NCBI RefSeq assembly: GCF_916700565.1
Contig: NZ_CAKAKO010000010.1
Location: 1-48,866, forward strand
Origin: Xenophilus sp. Marseille-Q4582
GTDB lineage: Bacteria > Pseudomonadota > Gammaproteobacteria > Burkholderiales > Burkholderiaceae_C
Reading direction: 5' to 3'
Length of the DNA stretch: 48,866 bases
Below, in pieces: positions 1 to 7,596 of this stretch. A program made the translations under genes and the position numbers. Numbering within the stretch: position 1 is the stretch's first letter; every line of letters starts with the position of its first letter. The notes beneath the pieces were generated by a model. The model did not search any database and was not told the DNA's origin. It worked only from the letters and a program-made list of their open reading frames with translations.

Positions 1-87
1 TTGCTCGAACCCATCGGCTACGTGCCACCGGCCGAGTTCGAGGCCAACTACTATCGAGCTCTTGAGCAGCAGGCCATGTCGGCCTGA
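1..87 (+). CDS. IS3-family transposase, C-terminal end (partial)
   Basis: The first 28 codons, open from the window edge, end in a TGA and contain PIGYVPPAEFEANYY, the typical C-terminus of the IS3-family OrfB integrase. The catalytic DDE residues lie outside the window, so completeness cannot be judged. It forms the left border of the catabolic region and is probably the element that brought in, or came to lie beside, the oxygenase operon. Confidence 0.75.
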   Translation: MLEPIGYVPPAEFEANYYRALEQQAMSA

Positions 88-100
88 CTCAAGCCAACGG

Positions 101-126
101 GCCTCCGCGATTTCCGGGGCGGTTCA
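101..126. repeat. Probable right terminal inverted repeat of the IS3 element
   Basis: Read on the minus strand this begins TGAACCGCCCCGGAAAT, the usual form of an IS3-family terminus, and it starts 13 bp after the transposase stop. The partner repeat is outside the window, so the boundary at about 126 is inferred. Confidence 0.5.
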
Positions 127-176
127 GACCGATTCTAACCGATGCCGCTATTTGCACCACAACCGTCGTGTGGTGG

Positions 177-215
177 TTGACAGCTTGAGGTACACATGCC
201 ATCATTTATTATAAA
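177..215 (+). promoter_or_regulatory. Candidate promoter of the ring-hydroxylating oxygenase operon
   Basis: A perfect TTGACA lies at 177-182, with CATCAT (4 of 6 consensus) at 200-205 after 17 bp. A second possible -10, TATAAA at 210-215, lies 19 bp behind TTGAGG (185-190). The AT-rich block contrasts with its GC-rich surroundings. It lies downstream of the IS3 end, so the promoter belongs to the operon rather than to the insertion sequence. The exact start is not decided by the sequence. Confidence 0.5.
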
Positions 216-223
216 TAAATGAT
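201..223. promoter_or_regulatory. Perfect palindrome, likely operator of the oxygenase operon
   Basis: ATCATTTATT (201-210) and AATAAATGAT (214-223) are exact reverse complements separated by ATA. The site covers both candidate -10 boxes, so a bound dimer would block RNA polymerase. A smaller inverted pair, GTTTA/TAAAC with 7 bp between, follows at 224-240. The regulator is unknown; the truncated IclR gene at 4725-5074 is one candidate, and MarR- or GntR-type proteins also use such sites. Confidence 0.55.
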
Positions 224-240
224 GTTTATTATACCTAAAC

Positions 241-282
241 GGAGAACGCAATGGATCATGTGGAGAACGCAATGGATCATGT
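241..282 (+). repeat. Tandem 21-bp duplication of ribosome binding site and start codon
   Basis: The 21 bp at 241-261 are repeated exactly at 262-282. Each unit holds GGAGAACGCA followed by ATGGATCATGT, so the mRNA has two identical in-frame starts (ATG 251 and ATG 272), each with its own GGAG. The long protein form begins with MDHVENA followed by a second MDHV. Confidence 0.9.
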
Positions 283-1504
283 CAGTCCCTGGGCTACTGC
301 CCCTAAGCTTCCGTCTACGCACTATGTAGATAACCGAATCTATACGGATCCGGTGATTTTCGAGGAAGAGCGAGAGAAAATCCTGGCTGCAACGTGGCGG
401 CTTGTCTGTCACGAATCGGAACTGCCAGAACCCGGCGACTACCGGGCGAAGGAAATCGCCGGGGTACCGGTTGTCATCCTGCGCAGCGAGGACCGGTCGA
501 TTATGGCGTTCTTTAACGTTTGCCCACACCGGGGCGCGCGCCTAGTGCGCGACGAGCGTGGAAATGCGAAGAAGGGCCTGCAGTGCCTTTATCATCTATG
601 GACGTTTGCGCTCGACGGTAAGTGCACAAGCATCACCCGAAGCAAGGGATATGACGGCTGCAGTCTGAAAAAAGACGACGTTGGACTGCGCTCTGTCCGA
701 ACGGAAATCTTCTGCGGCATGGTGTTCGTTTGCCTGAAGGACGACGTGCCACCACTCGAGCAATTCTTGGGTGGTATGGCGGACCATATGAAGACCCACC
801 TTGGCCAGGAAGAGCTTGAGGTATTCCATTACCATCGCGCGATCATCAATACGAACTGGAAGCTCTTCGTAGACAACAACTCCGAGCTCTATCATGAATT
901 CCTGCATGTGCTGAACCGGCGCACCGCCGTCGCACACAAGAGCTATCACGAACGCAATTGGTTGCTTTACCAGAATTCCCACAACATCATTCAGCAGGGT
1001 GTAATTCACTACGACAGTTACGGGCTGGGGGAGCGGAGCGAGGGCGCATTGCCGGGAATGCAGCCGAACGGCATGGTCGTCATGCTGCTGTTTCCTGACG
1101 TGATGCTCAATATTCGCGCGACCGTGATGCGTATAGACACAATGACGCCACTCGCACCCGGCAAGACCCTCGTCGAATGGCGCGGCGTAGGGCTCAAGTC
1201 CGATACACCGGACGTCCGCGCAATGCGGATCCAGCACCACAATGAGGTATGGGGACCGGCCGGTCGCAATCTCCCAGAGGATATCGCCGCCGTCGAAACG
1301 CAGTGGGAGACCATGGTCCAGGGTGGATCGCGATACAGCCTCTTTGCCAGGGAAGAAGGGCTGAAACCGCAGGACGATGCCAACCTCCGCGCCTTCTATC
1401 AGGAATGGGGTCGGTGCCTTGGACGCGCGCCGAATGATCCGTTCAGGCACGGTAATGTGGATACCGATGTTTCTCATTCAATAAAGGAGATCACCAATGT
1501 CTGA
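251..1504 (+). CDS. Rieske ring-hydroxylating oxygenase, alpha (catalytic) subunit
   Basis: This 417-residue protein is the terminal oxygenase subunit of a multicomponent aromatic hydroxylase. The N-terminal Rieske [2Fe-2S] domain has CPH at 91-93 and CLYH at 112-115 (C91, H93, C112, H115). The catalytic domain has DNNSELYHEFLH at 208-219, giving H215 and H219 as iron ligands, and D344 in PEDIAAVETQ as the likely third ligand. The two histidines are three residues apart, where the family usually has four. The overall style resembles TphA2- and NagG-like hydroxylases of substituted benzoates, but the substrate cannot be assigned. The stop overlaps the beta subunit start by 8 bp. Start 272 would remove only seven residues. 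Confidence 0.9.
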   Translation: MDHVENAMDHVSPWATAPKLPSTHYVDNRIYTDPVIFEEEREKILAATWRLVCHESELPEPGDYRAKEIAGVPVVILRSEDRSIMAFFNVCPHRGARLVRDERGNAKKGLQCLYHLWTFALDGKCTSITRSKGYDGCSLKKDDVGLRSVRTEIFCGMVFVCLKDDVPPLEQFLGGMADHMKTHLGQEELEVFHYHRAIINTNWKLFVDNNSELYHEFLHVLNRRTAVAHKSYHERNWLLYQNSHNIIQQGVIHYDSYGLGERSEGALPGMQPNGMVVMLLFPDVMLNIRATVMRIDTMTPLAPGKTLVEWRGVGLKSDTPDVRAMRIQHHNEVWGPAGRNLPEDIAAVETQWETMVQGGSRYSLFAREEGLKPQDDANLRAFYQEWGRCLGRAPNDPFRHGNVDTDVSHSIKEITNV

Positions 1505-1970
1505 CGTCGCAAGCCAACTCTTCGAGCGTGAAGCGATACGCGAGCTGATTGCGCGCGTGGGGCGGCTGCTTGACACTAAGGATTTTGCTGCCGTCATCGC
1601 TTCCTTTGCAGAACCGGGGAGCTATGTGTTGCGCGCATACAGTCCCGAGATTGGCAAGGAAATGATTTGGATGTCGGTTAAACGCGCCGAGCTTCTACGC
1701 CTGTTGAAGGAGTCGGCGGAACATGTGCATGACCTGGCCGACCGGACGCATCAGATCACTGTGGATCAAATCAGCCTCGAAAAAGGCGAGGCATTGGCGC
1801 GGTCGACCTTTTCAGTGTTCCGTACTGACATGAAGGGACAGAGCGACCTGTTCGCCGTGGGCCACTATGAGGATCGGCTCGTGAAAAACGGAGACACCTG
1901 GCTCATCGACAGCCGGACAGTACGGCTCCATACGCGCATGTTCACAGTGCCAACCCCCTTGCCGCTTTAA
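1497..1970 (+). CDS. Ring-hydroxylating oxygenase, beta subunit
   Basis: A 157-residue protein of the SnoaL/NTF2-like fold used by the small, structural beta subunits that assemble with the Rieske alpha subunits into an alpha3beta3 oxygenase. Its length and the conserved C-terminal pattern (GHYEDRLVKNGDTWLI followed by RTVRLHTRMF) fit the family. Its ATG lies inside the last codons of the alpha gene, so translation is probably coupled. AAAGGAG sits a few bases upstream, at about 1484-1490. The beta subunit has no cofactor and mainly supports assembly, and in some enzymes specificity. Confidence 0.88.
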   Translation: MSDVASQLFEREAIRELIARVGRLLDTKDFAAVIASFAEPGSYVLRAYSPEIGKEMIWMSVKRAELLRLLKESAEHVHDLADRTHQITVDQISLEKGEALARSTFSVFRTDMKGQSDLFAVGHYEDRLVKNGDTWLIDSRTVRLHTRMFTVPTPLPL

Positions 1971-1981
1971 CGAGATAACTG

Positions 1982-2311
1982 ATGAATACGCAACCGATCA
2001 AGCTATGTGCCAGGACCGACATTCCGGAGGGTGAGATGATCGAAATGTCCGTCCCGGGCACTGACAACAGCCTGCTCTTGGTCTCTACCAAAGGAGCAAT
2101 CCGTGCCTTCCAGAACAAGTGTCCACATATGGACATCCCGCTTTGCCAAGGCGCCTTTGATGGTGAAGTAATCACTTGTACAGAACATCTTTGGCAGTTC
2201 GACGCACAGACGGGCGCCGGGATTGAACCCGAGGACGCAAAACTGCAACAGTATCCTGTGAGCGTCATCGGCGACGAGGTGTTCGTCGAACTCCCGGAAG
2301 CGGCCGAGTAA
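1982..2311 (+). CDS. Rieske-type [2Fe-2S] ferredoxin of the oxygenase
   Basis: A 109-residue electron carrier that passes electrons from the reductase to the oxygenase. The cluster ligands are visible as CPH at 47-49 and CTEH at 66-69 (C47, H49, C66, H69), with the short spacing of soluble Rieske ferredoxins such as NdoA/TmoC. It starts 11 bp after the beta subunit stop. A long hairpin follows the stop directly and an insertion sequence lies 75 bp downstream, so the partner reductase is now separated from it. Confidence 0.9.
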   Translation: MNTQPIKLCARTDIPEGEMIEMSVPGTDNSLLLVSTKGAIRAFQNKCPHMDIPLCQGAFDGEVITCTEHLWQFDAQTGAGIEPEDAKLQQYPVSVIGDEVFVELPEAAE

Positions 2312-2352
2312 TTGCCTGGTCTTGCCGGATAGAACCAGCAAGACCAGGCAAT
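2311..2352. other. Perfect 15-bp inverted repeat (mRNA hairpin) after the ferredoxin gene
   Basis: ATTGCCTGGTCTTGC (2311-2325) is exactly complementary to 2338-2352, with a 12-nt loop. The left arm begins at the last base of the ferredoxin stop codon. No U-run follows on either strand, so this is not a canonical intrinsic terminator. It could be an attenuating, processing or stabilising hairpin within the original operon. It predates or is independent of the insertion sequence, which begins at 2387. Confidence 0.8.
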
Positions 2353-2386
2353 AAAGGCGGATATCGCCCATTTCTTTCCGCACTAG

Positions 2387-3189
2387 GGCCTGTTAACACT
2401 ATCGCAACGATTCGACGATCAGTGCGAAGTGGATGAAGGCCGCGAACATGACGTCGAGCTTGTCGAAGCGGCTGAAGATGCGGCGGAACCCTTTCAGACG
2501 GCGGAACAGGCGCTCGATTTCGTTGCGGCGCTTGTAGATCTCGGTGTTGTACGCCCATGGCTGGGCCCGCAGCGGATGCGGGGGCACGACCGGATCCAGG
2601 CCCAGATCCAGCGCGAGCTGCCGGGTTTCATTGCCCTCGTAGGCGCGATCCATGACCAGATGGCAGCGCGCGGGCAGGGGTGGCAGGGCATGCAGCAGGG
2701 CGCGAACGGCTGGGGCATCGCCCGCCTGGCCCGGCGAAAGCGAGAAGGCTAACGCGCAGCGGGAATCCGCGGCAGCCATATGAATTTTGGTGGTCCAGCC
2801 TCCGCGGGAGCGGCCGATGGCCTGCGGGCCGTTTTTTTTCGTGCGCCGGTGCCGTCCGGGTGGACCTTGACGATCGTACTGTCCAGGCTGACCGCCTCCA
2901 GCCGCACCCGGACCAGCTGTTCGGCCTGCATGCGCTCGAAGACCCGATCCAGGACCCCGGCCTTGGCCCACCGGTTCATCCGCGTGTAGATCGTGTGCCA
3001 GTTGCCGAACCGCTTGGGCAGGGCCCGCCACTTGCAGCCATTTTCGGCCACGAACAGGATCGCGTTGAGCACTTGAAGGTTGTCCAGCGACACATTGCCC
3101 CGCTGCCGCGGCAGGCAATCCTCGATACGCGCGAATTGCGCAGGCGTAAGTTCCATGCGCAGTATGTTAGCACGTAGTGTTAACAGACC
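2387..3189 (-). mobile_element. IS5-family (IS427-like) insertion sequence, complete, CTAG duplication
   Basis: The element is about 803 bp. The left end reads GGCCTGTTAACACT and the right end, read inward, GGTCTGTTAACACT: terminal inverted repeats with one mismatch. CTAG occurs at 2383-2386 and at 3190-3193, the expected target duplication. It is inserted in the ring-hydroxylating operon between the ferredoxin and reductase genes, with its transposase opposite to the operon. The intact duplication indicates simple transposition without later rearrangement at this point. Confidence 0.88.
2399..3156 (-). CDS. IS5/IS427-type transposase, two frames joined by frameshift
   Basis: The first frame (start 3156) gives MELTPAQFARIEDCL and the DDE N-terminal region (SLDSTIVKVH). 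Alone it would run to 2749. The second frame, ending at 2399, supplies RSRGGWTTKIH, the second Asp in VMDRAYEGNE, and the Glu in RRNEIERLFRRLKGFR. The frames overlap at a run of eight A (T8 on the plus strand, 2832-2839), the sort of slippery site used by this subgroup to make a fused transposase. The fusion is inferred from the frames and known family behaviour. Confidence 0.82.
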
Positions 3190-3229
3190 CTAGTGGAATC
3201 CTCATCACCAACTGCCGGACTCTCGACTA

Positions 3230-4240
3230 ATGACCATGCCTCATCGAATCCATTTTGACGCCGCCAACGGCTTCGACGCTGCAACGGACGAACCGCTCCT
3301 GATTTCAGGCCTGCGGGCAGGCTATGCGCTTCCGTATGAATGCGCGACAGGAACTTGTGGCTCATGCCGTACCCAGATCATTGAAGGTGCTGTCGTCGTC
3401 CGCTGGCCGGATGCGCCCGGGCTGCCCGAGACAAAGCGCCAAGAGGGCCATGTGCTCCTGTGCCAGGCATTACCACAGAGTGACTGTAGATTGCCGGACG
3501 CGTTATGTAAATCGCGGGACGCGAGTCTACCCCCGGTCCGCATCGTGAAGGGCCGGGCAAGCGCGGAAACTGAGACGAGCGATATCGCACGCGTGATGGT
3601 TCAACTCGACGAGCCGATTACTTTCCTCGCCGGCCAATACGCATTGTTTGAAGTGCCCGGCGTCACAGGATATCGCGCCTACTCGATGGCAAACACCGGC
3701 AATACGCTGACCTCCACTCTCGAGTTCTATATCCGCCGCGTCCCGGGTGGCGTGTCATCGCCAATTCTGCTCGGGGCGCGCGACATCCCCTTGCGCCTGG
3801 TGGTGCCGGTGGGTCACGCATTCATCGATGCGACCGCACAGCGCGATATACTCTGCGTCGCCGGCGGTACCGGCCTCGCGCCTATCCTGTCGATTGCGCG
3901 CGATGCGCTATCCCGCGGCCTGCTTCGCAAGCAGCGTCTGGATATTTTTATCGGAGTAAGGACGCCCGCCGACATTTTCGCGACCGCGTCCCTCCAAGAG
4001 CTCATTGAGGCGGCTGGAGGGGCGGTGCGAGTTACCTGGGCCATTTCGGAAGCGGGCGAGTTCGCGGATTGGAAAGGCGAACGCGGCTATGTACATGAGG
4101 TGGTCGCCCGCAGTGCGGGAGACCTTTCTGCGCGCCAGGTCTATATGGGGGGGCCGCCCGCCATGATTGATGCCATGGTACGTTTGCTGCTCAAGTCACG
4201 GGTTAAGCGATCCCAGATTCGCTTCGACAAATTCGCTTAA
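3230..4240 (+). CDS. Oxygenase reductase: plant-type [2Fe-2S] ferredoxin fused to FAD/NAD(P) domain
   Basis: A 336-residue NAD(P)H-dependent reductase for the oxygenase. The N-terminal plant-type cluster has C38, C43, C46 and C78 (ECATGTCGSC, LLCQ). An FNR-like FAD-binding motif RAYS lies at 149-152 and the nucleotide-binding AGGTGLAP at 211-218; GGPPAMIDAM near the C-terminus is typical. With the separate Rieske ferredoxin this gives a naphthalene-dioxygenase-like (class III) electron chain. The start is 40 bp beyond the insertion sequence and has no strong ribosome site; ATG 3236 is an alternative. Its expression may now depend on read-through from the operon promoter. Confidence 0.9.
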   Translation: MTMPHRIHFDAANGFDAATDEPLLISGLRAGYALPYECATGTCGSCRTQIIEGAVVVRWPDAPGLPETKRQEGHVLLCQALPQSDCRLPDALCKSRDASLPPVRIVKGRASAETETSDIARVMVQLDEPITFLAGQYALFEVPGVTGYRAYSMANTGNTLTSTLEFYIRRVPGGVSSPILLGARDIPLRLVVPVGHAFIDATAQRDILCVAGGTGLAPILSIARDALSRGLLRKQRLDIFIGVRTPADIFATASLQELIEAAGGAVRVTWAISEAGEFADWKGERGYVHEVVARSAGDLSARQVYMGGPPAMIDAMVRLLLKSRVKRSQIRFDKFA

Positions 4241-4270
4241 TCCTCACGGATCAGATGATGGGACAAGCAT

Positions 4271-4579
4271 ATGGAACAGGACAGCAAGGGCCAGGCAAAG
4301 GGCGCCCTCATGAAGTCGCTTGACAATGCATTGACGCTTCTTGAGCAATTTACCCCCGAGGCGTCGGCTTGGGTAGGAAGGGTGTTCGCCGAGTCCGGGC
4401 TGCCCGGACGCAAGATCGCCGCGGATCGCAAGAATATCTTCTACACAGTGCCGGCTGCGGAAGTTCAACGCTGGCAAGCGGCTTCTGAAGGTGTCGTGGC
4501 CGAATGGGTGAAGGACGTGACTGCTAAAGGCTATGACGGGAAAAAACTGCTCGAAGAAGCTAAAGCCTTAATGAAATAA
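4271..4579 (+). pseudogene. C-terminal fragment resembling a TRAP-transporter binding protein (DctP)
   Basis: The 102-residue frame resembles the last third of DctP-type periplasmic binding proteins: GRKIAADRKNIFYTVPAAEVQRW, then VVAEWVKDVTAKGYDGKKLL. There is no signal peptide and no N-terminal lobe, and an in-frame stop lies 15 bp before the ATG, so it cannot work as a normal binding protein. It follows the reductase by 30 bp on the same strand, and probably derives from a gene for aromatic-acid uptake. A small free-standing protein remains possible because the frame is intact with a weak GGGA before the start. Confidence 0.5.
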
Positions 4580-4724
4580 ACAGAATGCCGGTAGTCACGA
4601 CACTCACGCGCGGCTGCCGGCGCAATCCCCGGCATCTCCAGCGAAACGGGACTGATGCAAGTCGCCGCCATCAATCGCGTGGTCTGACTCTGCCGGTGAC
4701 GCAGGTCCTGTCCGAGATCCGCTT

Positions 4725-5074
4725 TCAAGCGTCTTTATACGGTTTATGGCCAAGGCTACGGGAAATCGATTCTGCTGTTCGCAAGGTGAGTGGCACAAGC
4801 GCTTCGATCTGCCCTTCTGTAATCCGTGCGGACGGTCCGACGACGGCAATTGCCGCAATAACCGTGCCGTTGAAGTCGAAGACCGGCGCCGCGATGCCCC
4901 GGATGTCGGCAATGAATTCTTCCCGTTCGATGCAGTAGCCGGCTTGTCGGATCTCGGCAAGCTGACTGCGAAGCACGGCCGGGTCGACGATCGTATTTTC
5001 CGTGTATCGGGCTCGGGGCGCGCGCAGCGCTTCTTCGATCACTTCATTAGGCTGAAAGGCGAGCAGGACCTTTC
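4725..5074 (-). pseudogene. IclR-family regulator, C-terminal effector domain only
   Basis: Reading leftward from the insertion-sequence boundary the frame gives KVLLAFQPNEVIEEALRA, then GYCIEREEFIADIRGIAAPVF and the usual C-terminal helix. This is the effector-binding domain of an IclR regulator, about 115 residues. The helix-turn-helix half is missing: the coding sequence stops at base 5074, where an IS21-family element begins, inside the conserved Gly-Lys that opens KVLLA. No IclR N-terminus is found beyond the element. It may be the former regulator of the oxygenase operon; it cannot bind DNA now. Confidence 0.8.
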
Positions 5075-5180
5075 TGTTGATTCATTTCCAAAGCTGGGCC
5101 ATTTCGGGACGCATTCACGTTGAAATTTGAGCCACGTTGCCGCTCTATCCTGCTGAATTTTTCAGCACGGGGGAGCAGGA

Positions 5181-6716
5181 GTGATCAACGTGAGCACATT
5201 GAGCAAGTTACGCCGCCTCGTGCTGAGGCAGGACGTGTCGGTGCGCGAGGCCAGCCGGCGCCTGGGCATCTCGCGCAACACAGCCACCAAGTGGCTCAAA
5301 GACGGGCAGATGGCCGAACCCCGATACCCGCAGCGGGTGTCGGGCCCCAGCATCCTGGATCCGTACAAGGAGCAGTTGAGCCAATGGCTCAAGGCCGATA
5401 GCCATCGCAGCAAACGCGATCGACGCGGGATCAAGGCCATGTTTGAGGCGCTGCGCGCGCAGGGCTACAGCGGCAGCCGAGGGCCGGTCTACGCCTTTGC
5501 CCAGCGCTGGCAGCAAGAGCAAGGCAACGCTGCGCGTGGTGCGGGGTTCGTGCCGCTGAGCTTCGAGTTGGGCGAGGCGTTCCAGTTCGACTGGAGCTGC
5601 GAGTACCTGTTCATCGGCGGGCTGCGCCGCCGCCTGGAAGTGGCACACACCAAGCTGGCGGCCAGTCGCGCCTTCTGCCTGGTGGCGTACTACAGCCAAG
5701 CGCACGAGATGCTGTTCGATGCGCACGCACGGGCGTTCGCCCTCTTCGGTGGCGTGCCCCGGCGGGGCATCTACGACAACATGAAGACCGCTGTGGACAA
5801 GGTCGGCCATGGCAAACAGCGCAGCGTCAATGCACGCTTCGAGGCGATGACCGGGCACTACCTGTTCGAGCCGGAGTTCTGCAACCGGGCCGCCGGCTGG
5901 GAGAAGGGGGTCGTGGAGAAGAACGTTCAGGATCGGCGCAAGGACATCTGGCGTGAGGCCAGCGAGCGGCGCTGGGGGACGCTTGGTGAACTCAACGACT
6001 GGTTGCAGCAGGCCTGCGTGAAGGCCTGGGCTGAGATGAGTCACCCGGAATGGACTCAGCTCACGGTGGCCGATGTCTGGCAGGACGAACGTGCTCGTCT
6101 CATGCCCAACCCCCGTGCGTTTGATGGCTACGTGGAGCAGCCGGTACGGGTCTCTGCGACCGCACTGATCCACTTCCAGCGCAACCGCTACAGCGTGCCG
6201 TGTGAATGGATTCATGCGGTGGTCAGTCTGCGGGCCTACGCGGATGGCCTGCTGGTGGTCGGGCCCGATGGGCGACAGGTGCGCCTGGCGCGCAGCTTCG
6301 AACGTGATCAGACGCTCTACGACTGGATGCATTACATCGCGCTCATCGAGCGAAAGCCCGGCGCGCTGCGCAACGGCGCGCCCTTCAAGACCATGCCCGA
6401 GCCACTGCAGGAAATGCAGCGCCAGTTGCTGCGCCACAGCGGTGGCGACAGGGTGATGGCGCAGGTGCTCATGGGGGTGAGCCTGCATGGACTGGAGGCC
6501 GTGGTGGTGGCGGTAGAGCTGGCGCTGCAGTCCGGGCGGGTGAGTGCCGAGCACGTGCTCAACGTGCTCTCGCGTCTGAAGGAGCAGCGCGTGCCCGAGC
6601 CACCGGTGGCCACGATGCTCAAGCTCAACACGCCGCCACTGGCCAACCTGCAGCGCTACGACGCACTGCGCAACGTCCAGCCTCATGAGGCATCACCGGA
6701 GTCCGACCATGCATGA
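5181..6716 (+). CDS. istA: IS21 transposase IstA
   Basis: A 511-residue transposase. The N-terminal helix-turn-helix ([19 protein letters not shown]) binds the element ends. The DDE integrase core begins near [14 protein letters not shown] (first Asp) and continues through [15 protein letters not shown] (second Asp) to [12 protein letters not shown] (Glu). A C-terminal region like RFSVPCEW follows ([12 protein letters not shown]). The GTG at 5181 follows GGGAGCAGGA. The stop overlaps istB. Confidence 0.92.
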   Translation: MINVSTLSKLRRLVLRQDVSVREASRRLGISRNTATKWLKDGQMAEPRYPQRVSGPSILDPYKEQLSQWLKADSHRSKRDRRGIKAMFEALRAQGYSGSRGPVYAFAQRWQQEQGNAARGAGFVPLSFELGEAFQFDWSCEYLFIGGLRRRLEVAHTKLAASRAFCLVAYYSQAHEMLFDAHARAFALFGGVPRRGIYDNMKTAVDKVGHGKQRSVNARFEAMTGHYLFEPEFCNRAAGWEKGVVEKNVQDRRKDIWREASERRWGTLGELNDWLQQACVKAWAEMSHPEWTQLTVADVWQDERARLMPNPRAFDGYVEQPVRVSATALIHFQRNRYSVPCEWIHAVVSLRAYADGLLVVGPDGRQVRLARSFERDQTLYDWMHYIALIERKPGALRNGAPFKTMPEPLQEMQRQLLRHSGGDRVMAQVLMGVSLHGLEAVVVAVELALQSGRVSAEHVLNVLSRLKEQRVPEPPVATMLKLNTPPLANLQRYDALRNVQPHEASPESDHA

Positions 6717-7524
6717 CGTCATTGATGCCCTCAAAGCGCTGGGCCTGCACGGCATGGCCAGTGCCTGGCCGGAGGTACTGGGCACCGCCCGCATGAAGTC
6801 GCTGGATCATGAGGCCGTGCTGCACCAGCTCATCAAGGCCGAGACCGCTCAGCGTGAGGTGCGTTCCATGGCTTACCAGATGCGCGTGGCGCGCTTCCCT
6901 TCGCACCGTGACCTCGCCGGCTTTGACTTCGCCCACGCGCAGCTCGACGAAGCACTGGTGCGCCAGTTGCACACCCTTCGCTTCGTGGAGTCGGCGCACA
7001 ACGTGGTGCTGGTTGGTGGCCCCGGCACGGGTAAAACCCACCTGGCCACGAGCCTGGGGATCGAGGCCATTCGCATGCATGGCAAGCGGGTGCGCTTCTT
7101 CTCAACGGTGGAGCTGGTCAACGCCCTGGAGCTGGAGAAGGCGCAGAACAAGGCCGGGCAAATGGCGCACCGCCTGATGTACGTCGATCTGGTGATCCTG
7201 GATGAACTGGGCTACCTGCCATTCACGCAGTCGGGCGGCGCGATGCTGTTCCACCTGCTCTCCAAACTCTATGAGCGAACGAGCGTGGTGATCACCACCA
7301 ACCTCACCTTCTCGGAGTGGAGCAGCGTCTTTGGAGACGCCAAGATGACCACGGCCTTGCTTGACCGGCTCACGCACCATTGCCACATCGTCGAGACGGG
7401 CAACGAGAGCTGGCGATTCAAGCACTCCAGTGCCGCTGGCGCGGCTCCCCCAAAGCAACGCCCAAAGAGCCAGAAAGGAGATCGAAAAACAGCAGACCCG
7501 ATAGACTTATCCACAACCGAATAG
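6709..7524 (+). CDS. istB: IS21 helper ATPase IstB
   Basis: A 271-residue AAA+ ATPase of the DnaC/IstB type that selects target DNA and activates IstA. Walker A is GGPGTGKT at about 103-110 and Walker B VILDELGY near 163-169. The chosen ATG (6709) lies inside the end of istA, overlapping it by 8 bp, the usual coupled arrangement; an in-frame ATG at 6685 would add eight residues. The C-terminal tail after the ATPase core is basic and low-complexity. Confidence 0.92.
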   Translation: MHDVIDALKALGLHGMASAWPEVLGTARMKSLDHEAVLHQLIKAETAQREVRSMAYQMRVARFPSHRDLAGFDFAHAQLDEALVRQLHTLRFVESAHNVVLVGGPGTGKTHLATSLGIEAIRMHGKRVRFFSTVELVNALELEKAQNKAGQMAHRLMYVDLVILDELGYLPFTQSGGAMLFHLLSKLYERTSVVITTNLTFSEWSSVFGDAKMTTALLDRLTHHCHIVETGNESWRFKHSSAAGAAPPKQRPKSQKGDRKTADPIDLSTTE

Positions 7525-7596
7525 TCAAAGAATCCATCAACCCAGTGGCTCAATATTCAACGTGATCACTGGCTCAGTTGTGCTGATGAATCAACA

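Larger units (their letters stand above)
5075..7596 (+). mobile_element. IS21-family insertion sequence, complete (2522 bp)
   Basis: The ends are TGTTGATTCAT (5075-5085) and its reverse complement ATGAATCAACA (7586-7596). A second related repeat lies inside each end, containing GTTGAA and GAGCCA about 30 bp further in, as usual for IS21. It carries istA and istB in tandem. The flanks (CTTTC on the left, CGCAA on the right) show no target duplication, so one side was deleted or recombined after insertion. Confidence 0.9.

Noticed and set aside
82..93. Shared TGACTCAAGCC near 82-93 and 11441-11452 as a possible island direct repeat
   Set aside because: The match is about 11 bp and falls in unrelated insertion-sequence ends; too short and badly placed to be an attachment-site pair.
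596..1477. A 293-codon minus-strand frame over the oxygenase alpha gene
   Set aside because: It has no recognisable domain and lies entirely opposite a gene with clear Rieske and iron-binding motifs.
4580..4724. Possible small gene or terminator between the DctP-like fragment and the IclR remnant
   Set aside because: No frame with a recognisable product and no hairpin followed by a T-run was found.
5208..6686. A 492-codon minus-strand frame over istA
   Set aside because: It mirrors istA codons and has a His/Leu/Ala/Arg-rich composition without motifs.
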